Shown here piece by piece: positions 22,955 through 26,939 of a stretch of DNA of 26,939 nucleotides. The stretch's first letter is position 1, and each line of letters begins with the position of its first letter. Both the position numbers and the translations under genes were made by a program. The notes under the pieces were generated by a model. That model made no database searches, was not told where the DNA came from, and was given only the letters and a program-made list of their open reading frames with translations. The DNA comes from JAMLIN01 sp964476625 (GTDB lineage: Bacteria > Pseudomonadota > Gammaproteobacteria > Burkholderiales > Burkholderiaceae_E). The stretch spans positions 1 through 26,939 of the forward strand of contig CAYZBJ010000056.1 of the NCBI GenBank assembly GCA_964476625.1, in the 5' to 3' direction.

Positions 22955-24310
22955 ATGACCCGCAAGCTCTTCATCAAGACCTTCGGCTGCCAGATGAACG
23001 AGTACGACTCGGACCGGATGGCGGAACTGCTCGGCGACACCGAGGGGGTGGAACGCACCGAGGAGATCGACGAGGCCGACATCGTGCTCTTCAACACCTG
23101 CTCGGTGCGCGAGAAGGCCCAGGAGAAGGTGTTCTCGGACCTCGGCCGGGCCCGGCTCCTCAAGGAGCGCAAGCCCGGCCTGGTGATCGGCGTGGGTGGC
23201 TGCGTCGCCAGCCAGGAAGGCGCGGCGATCGTCGCCCGGGCGCCCTATGTCGACGTGGTCTTCGGTCCCCAGACCCTGCACCGGCTGCCCGAGCTGATCG
23301 GCGAGCGGCGGCGCACCGGCCGCCCCCAGGTCGACATCAGCTTCCCCGAGATCGAGAAGTTCGACCGCCTGCCGCCGGCCCGCGTCGAGACCGCATCGGC
23401 CTTCGTCTCGATCATGGAAGGCTGCAGCAAGTACTGCAGCTTCTGCGTCGTGCCCTATACCCGCGGCGAGGAGGTCTCGCGCCCCTTCGAGGACGTGCTC
23501 GTCGAGGTCGCCGGACTCGCCCAGCAGGGCGTGCGCGAGATCAACCTGCTCGGCCAGAACGTCAACGCATACCGGGGTCCGATCGGCGACCCAGCCGGTG
23601 GCCCGGCCGCCGCCGGCGAGCTGGCCGACCTCGCGATGCTGCTCGAGTACATCGCCGACATCCCCGGCATCGAGCGGCTGCGCTTCACCACCTCGCACCC
23701 CAACGAGTTCACCCCGCGCCTGATCGAGGCCTACGCCCGGATCCCCAAGCTGGTCGACCACCTGCACCTGCCGGTGCAGGCCGGCTCGGACCGGGTGCTG
23801 GCGGCGATGAAACGCGGCTACACCGCCCTCGAGTACAAGTCGACGATCCGCAAGCTGCGGCGGATCCGCCCGAACATTTCGATCTCGTCGGACTTCATCG
23901 TCGGCTTCCCCGGCGAGACCGAGGCGGATTTCCGCCAGACCATGAAGCTGGTCGCGGACGTCGGCTTCGATTCCTCGTTCAGCTTCGTCTACAGCCAGCG
24001 GCCCGGCACACCGGCGGCCGACCTCGCCGACGAGACTCCGCAGGCGGTCAAGCTCGAGCGCCTGCGCGAACTGCAGGCGGCGATCGAAGCCAACGCCGCG
24101 ACGATCTCGGCCGCCATGGTGGGGCGCACCGAACGGGTGCTGGTCGAAGGGCCATCGAAGAAGGATCCGACCGAGCTCGCCGGGCGCACCGAAAACAACC
24201 GGGTCGTGAATTTCGCCGGCCACCCCCGCCTGGTCGGCTCGATCATCGACATGCGGATTGTTGCTGCATTGCCGCATTCACTGCGCGGGGAGGTCGTCGC
24301 CGCCCCATGA
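22955..24310 (+). CDS. miaB: tRNA-2-methylthio-N6-isopentenyladenosine synthase MiaB
   Basis: A 451-residue radical-SAM methylthiotransferase that adds the 2-methylthio group to i6A37 in tRNAs. Seen: N-terminal UPF0004 domain with cluster cysteines Cys12 (KTFGCQMNEYD), Cys49 (FNTCSVREKA) and Cys83 (GVGGCVASQEG); radical-SAM CSKYCSFCVVPYTRGEE (Cys157, 161, 164); and a C-terminal TRAM-type region ending near 'GRTENNRVVNFAGHPRLVGSIIDMRI'. Start ATG 22955 gives the conserved N-terminus; the frame is open upstream but not family-like. The stop overlaps the ATG of the next gene (ATGA), so that gene is translationally coupled, which is unusual because miaB usually precedes phoH/ybeZ. Confidence 0.96.
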   Translation: MTRKLFIKTFGCQMNEYDSDRMAELLGDTEGVERTEEIDEADIVLFNTCSVREKAQEKVFSDLGRARLLKERKPGLVIGVGGCVASQEGAAIVARAPYVDVVFGPQTLHRLPELIGERRRTGRPQVDISFPEIEKFDRLPPARVETASAFVSIMEGCSKYCSFCVVPYTRGEEVSRPFEDVLVEVAGLAQQGVREINLLGQNVNAYRGPIGDPAGGPAAAGELADLAMLLEYIADIPGIERLRFTTSHPNEFTPRLIEAYARIPKLVDHLHLPVQAGSDRVLAAMKRGYTALEYKSTIRKLRRIRPNISISSDFIVGFPGETEADFRQTMKLVADVGFDSSFSFVYSQRPGTPAADLADETPQAVKLERLRELQAAIEANAATISAAMVGRTERVLVEGPSKKDPTELAGRTENNRVVNFAGHPRLVGSIIDMRIVAALPHSLRGEVVAAP

Positions 24311-25659
24311 AGGTCCTCCGCGCCATCGCGGCGACCGCCGTCGCCCTGGCCTTGTCGCCCGCGCCGGATGCGAACGCCGCCCCCCCGGGGCTGGTGGCGC
24401 CGCCCGGCACGCTGGCCCCGCTGATCGCCGAGAGCCGGGAGCAGATCCGCCGGGGCGAAGCCGAGACGGCCTACGCGGCGCTGGCCGCCCGGCTCGATCT
24501 CTATGCGGGTGACCCCGAATTCGACTACCTGCTCGGCATCGCGGCCCTCGACGCGGGCCATCCCGGCGTGGCACTGCTGGCGCTCGAACGGGTCCTGCTG
24601 ATCGAACCCGACCATCTCCAGGCCCGCGCCGAACTCGGCCGGGCCTATCTCGCGGCCGGCGAGCACGAGAATGCCCGGGCCGCGTTTCGCGATGTGGCAT
24701 CGCGTGACATCCCGCCCGAAGCCCGGCGCCTGGTCGGCCGCTATCTCGACGAGATCGCGCGGCTCGACGCCCGCCACCGGGTGGCGATCGCAGGCTCGGT
24801 CGGCTTCGAGATCGGCTACGACAACAATGCCAACGTCGGCAGCGCGAGCGATCGATGGTTGCTGGGCGACGGCACCCCGGTGGTGCCGCTGCCGGTCAGC
24901 CTGCCGCAAAAGAGCATGGTTTTCGGCATCGACGGCGGCATCTCGATATCGGGGCCGATGGACGGTCGCTGGCGATGGATCGCCGGTGTGAGAAGTTCCA
25001 CACGCCGATTTCCCTCGGCGGATACACTGGACCAGGTCCAGGTGGACCTGTCCGCGGGCGTTACCCGCCGCCAGGAATGCCACCAGCTCACGGTCCTCGG
25101 CCAGTACCAGGACCTCCGACTCGATGGCGACGCCCTGCGCCGCGTAACCGGTCTCGTCGCCCAGTGGCAATGCAACCCGACCCGTCATTCCAACCTAGGC
25201 GCCTGGGTCCAGGTGGCCTCCCTGTCGTTCCCCGGCCAGGCGGTGCGCGATGCGACCCGTCGCGCCATCGGCCTGTCGGCGGCGCGGGCGCTCGAATGGC
25301 GGTCCGACACCCTGCTCTCGGGAGCGCTCCATGTCGGCGACGAGCGCGCCGATGCCGCCTGGCCGAACCTCGCCTACCGTTTCGTCGGCGGTCGCATCTC
25401 GCTGAACACGCCGCTCGCGACGAACTGGCGCGGCGAGATCGGCCTGTACTGGGAATCCCGGCGGTTCGACGGCCCGGAGCCGCTGTTCGGCCGCACCCGG
25501 CACGATCGCCAGTCCGAACTGCGGATCAGCGCCGAGCGCTGGCTCGGCAAGGGCTGGTCGGTCCAGCCGCAGTTGAGCCTGATGCGCAACGCCTCCACCG
25601 TGGCCCCGAACGACTTCCAGCGCAGCCAGCTGATGGTGCGCACCAGTTACCGCTTCTGA
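24307..25659 (+). CDS. TPR/beta-barrel outer-membrane protein, SLAM-like
   Basis: A 450-residue exported protein. Residues 1-24 are a Sec signal (MKVLRAIAAT..., ANA). Residues about 40-150 hold two clear TPR-like repeats ('EFDYLLGIAALDAGHPGVALLALERVLL' at 71-98 and 'HLQARAELGRAYLAAGEHENARAAFRDV' at 103-130). From about 158 the protein is rich in alternating strand patterns, starting 'GSVGFEIGYDNNANVGSASD', and ends in the aromatic SYRF of outer-membrane barrels. An N-terminal TPR domain plus C-terminal barrel is the layout of the surface lipoprotein assembly modifier (Slam, DUF560) family, which moves proteins to the cell surface; the assignment here is by architecture. It starts within the miaB stop and is followed 13 bp later by the FecR-domain gene. 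Confidence 0.78.
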   Translation: MKVLRAIAATAVALALSPAPDANAAPPGLVAPPGTLAPLIAESREQIRRGEAETAYAALAARLDLYAGDPEFDYLLGIAALDAGHPGVALLALERVLLIEPDHLQARAELGRAYLAAGEHENARAAFRDVASRDIPPEARRLVGRYLDEIARLDARHRVAIAGSVGFEIGYDNNANVGSASDRWLLGDGTPVVPLPVSLPQKSMVFGIDGGISISGPMDGRWRWIAGVRSSTRRFPSADTLDQVQVDLSAGVTRRQECHQLTVLGQYQDLRLDGDALRRVTGLVAQWQCNPTRHSNLGAWVQVASLSFPGQAVRDATRRAIGLSAARALEWRSDTLLSGALHVGDERADAAWPNLAYRFVGGRISLNTPLATNWRGEIGLYWESRRFDGPEPLFGRTRHDRQSELRISAERWLGKGWSVQPQLSLMRNASTVAPNDFQRSQLMVRTSYRF

Positions 25660-25672
25660 GGACGACGGCCCG

Positions 25673-26939
25673 ATGAACAGGCGCTCGTCGACGATCATGC
25701 AAGGCGGGCTCGCGAGCCTGCTGCTGATGCTCGCCGCCTTCTTCGCGAGCCCGGCGCTGGCCGCCGACGGACGCTTGCTGGCCGCCGCCGGCGAAGTCAC
25801 GGTCGAGCGCCCCGAGGGCGCCGGCCTGCGCTCGATCCCCGCCCAATCGGGCTTCGAGCTCCAGGCCGGCGACACGATCCGCACCGGCGCCCAGGGGCGC
25901 GCCCAGATCCGCCTCACCGACGGCGCCATCTTCTCGCTGCAGCCGCGCACCGTCTTCCGGATCGACGAATACCGTTTCGACGGCGAGCAGCAGCGCGGCT
26001 TCTTCTCGCTGCTGCGCGGCGCGCTGCGCACCGCGACCGGACAGATCGGCAAGCGCGATCGCGACGACTACCGCCTGCAGACCCCGACGGCGACCGTCGG
26101 CATCCGCGGGACCCAGTACATGGCGCAGGAGACCGTCTGCGACCCGGGCTGCTGGCCGGGTGACCGGGCCGGCCTGCATGTGTCGGTCACCGAAGGGCGG
26201 ATCGCCGTGGCGAACGACTTCGGATCGATCGAGATCGGCGCCGGGGAAGCCGCGCGGGTCGACCCCGCGGCCGCGCCGCGCCGCGCCGCCCTCCCGCCGC
26301 GCCTGCCGCCACGGCAATTGCTGGCGGCCGAGCAGGACGAATCCGACGCGCCAGGCGCCGAGCCGGCGTCCGGCCAGGTCGCACAGGCGCCGACGGCGCC
26401 AGACGGCGGCGCGGGCGATGGCGGACATCCCGCCGGATCGGTTGCCGGGACCACCCGCGACGACGGGACCGCCCCGATACAGGTCGCCACGGCGGGCAGC
26501 CTCGCCGGGCCGGATGCCGGCGCCCCACCCCGGGCCAAGCCGGCCCCGACCCGCGGCGGCGGGGACTGGGACGAGGACCTCCTCGCCCGGCTCGATGCGC
26601 CAGCCGGCAGCGGGCAGGCTGCCGGTGACGAGCCGGATTCCGATTCACCCGTGGCGGTCGGGCCCGACCGGGCCTTCGACATCGACTTCGCCCCGAACGC
26701 GGGGCGCGATGACACGGGCGACCTGCTGGCGCTCAACGAGAATGCGGTCGCCACGCCGGGCGATCCGACCGGTGACGACCCGGGATCCGGCGGCAAGGGC
26801 GATCCGGGCACCGGTGATCCGGGCACGGGCGATCCGGGCACGGGTGATCCGGGTACGGGTGATCCGGGTACGGGCGATCCGGGTACGGGCGATCCGGGCA
26901 CGGGTGATCCGGGTACGGGTGATCCGGGTACGGGCGATC
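25673..26939 (+). CDS. FecR-domain secreted protein with GDPGT repeats (3' end outside window)
   Basis: At least 422 residues, open at the window end. Residues 1-30 are a Sec signal (ASPALA). Residues about 33-195 contain a FecR-type domain: 'GEVTVERPEGAGLRSI', 'GFELQAGDTIRTGAQGRAQIRLTDGAIFSLQPRTVFRI', 'FFSLLRGALRTATGQ', 'QTPTATVGIRGTQYMA', with Cys156 and Cys160 in the loop after it. Then comes a long disordered Pro/Ala/Gly/Asp-rich region (about 197-376) and, from codon 377 to the end, tandem DPGTG repeats. No anti-sigma transmembrane part or sigma factor is present, so this is the secreted FecR type and not the classical iron regulator. It follows the TPR/barrel gene by 13 bp and is a plausible cargo or partner of it. 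Confidence 0.85.
   Translation, partial: MNRRSSTIMQGGLASLLLMLAAFFASPALAADGRLLAAAGEVTVERPEGAGLRSIPAQSGFELQAGDTIRTGAQGRAQIRLTDGAIFSLQPRTVFRIDEYRFDGEQQRGFFSLLRGALRTATGQIGKRDRDDYRLQTPTATVGIRGTQYMAQETVCDPGCWPGDRAGLHVSVTEGRIAVANDFGSIEIGAGEAARVDPAAAPRRAALPPRLPPRQLLAAEQDESDAPGAEPASGQVAQAPTAPDGGAGDGGHPAGSVAGTTRDDGTAPIQVATAGSLAGPDAGAPPRAKPAPTRGGGDWDEDLLARLDAPAGSGQAAGDEPDSDSPVAVGPDRAFDIDFAPNAGRDDTGDLLALNENAVATPGDPTGDDPGSGGKGDPGTGDPGTGDPGTGDPGTGDPGTGDPGTGDPGTGDPGTGDPGTGD
26801..26939 (+). repeat. 15-bp tandem repeat encoding DPGTG units
   Basis: Nine full units of GATCCGGGYACSGGY (26801-26935) and the start of a tenth. Changes between units are almost all at third codon positions, so the peptide DPGTG is preserved. 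The array runs past the window edge. Confidence 0.93.

Noticed and set aside
22882..24306. Extended N-terminus for the TPR/barrel protein, in the frame overlapping miaB
   Set aside because: The first 475 codons are an Arg/Pro-rich shadow of miaB; the signal peptide begins at ATG 24307.
26801..26939. Possible CRISPR array
   Set aside because: 15-bp units with no spacers, in frame inside a coding gene; a coding minisatellite.

Overview
The window is about 27 kb of GC-rich, densely coding bacterial chromosome. The gene content points to a Gram-negative proteobacterium: an outer-membrane beta-barrel protein, an OmpA-type lipoprotein, twin-arginine signal peptides, a long (272 aa) PyrF of the beta-proteobacterial kind, and a fused indolepyruvate ferredoxin oxidoreductase. 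A GC-rich palindromic repeat near 19191-19265 resembles intergenic repeats I associate with Burkholderiales. My best guess is a beta-proteobacterium, probably Burkholderiales, but this rests on memory of families and not on a search. Most genes look like ordinary housekeeping or metabolism.

Layout. 1-850: the 3' part of groEL with its terminator. 885-1533: a reverse-strand Phd/YefM-ParE toxin-antitoxin pair of clearly lower GC. 1561-3191: an RraA/HMG-aldolase-like gene overlapping an SDR with a possible Tat signal. 3232-4625: a reverse-strand periplasmic YgiW-type protein and an RhlG-like SDR. 4864-7156: serC and a short serA, the first two steps from 3-phosphoglycerate towards serine. 7153-8027: a reverse-strand GNAT acetyltransferase and hotdog thioesterase. 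8112-9990: an OmpA-family lipoprotein and a cyclase-family metal hydrolase. 10182-13336: a DUF1800 lipoprotein and a Tat-exported DUF1501 protein, a recurrent pair of unknown function. 13337-13814: a non-coding stretch holding gene debris (an RHS/YD-repeat fragment, a possible Phd antitoxin tail, short repeats). 13815-14519: an SDR-like protein that lacks the catalytic Tyr and Lys. 14580-19271, reverse strand: an alpha/beta hydrolase and, upstream of it, a very long indolepyruvate oxidoreductase gene broken by one frameshift near 17750. 19464-22656: pyrF, then a TctD/TctE- or QseB/QseC-like two-component pair. 22755-22831: tRNA-Met(CAU) with a near-consensus promoter. 22955 to the end: miaB, overlapping a TPR/beta-barrel outer-membrane protein, followed by a FecR-domain secreted protein that runs off the window inside a 15-bp tandem repeat.

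The most interesting points are: (i) the barrel plus FecR-domain pair, which looks like an envelope export or display unit; (ii) the active-site-deficient SDR beside mobile-element debris; (iii) the frameshifted oxidoreductase whose 5' end is written into a palindromic repeat; and (iv) the composite scrap region at 13337-13814. I saw no CRISPR array, phage, rRNA or complete insertion sequence.
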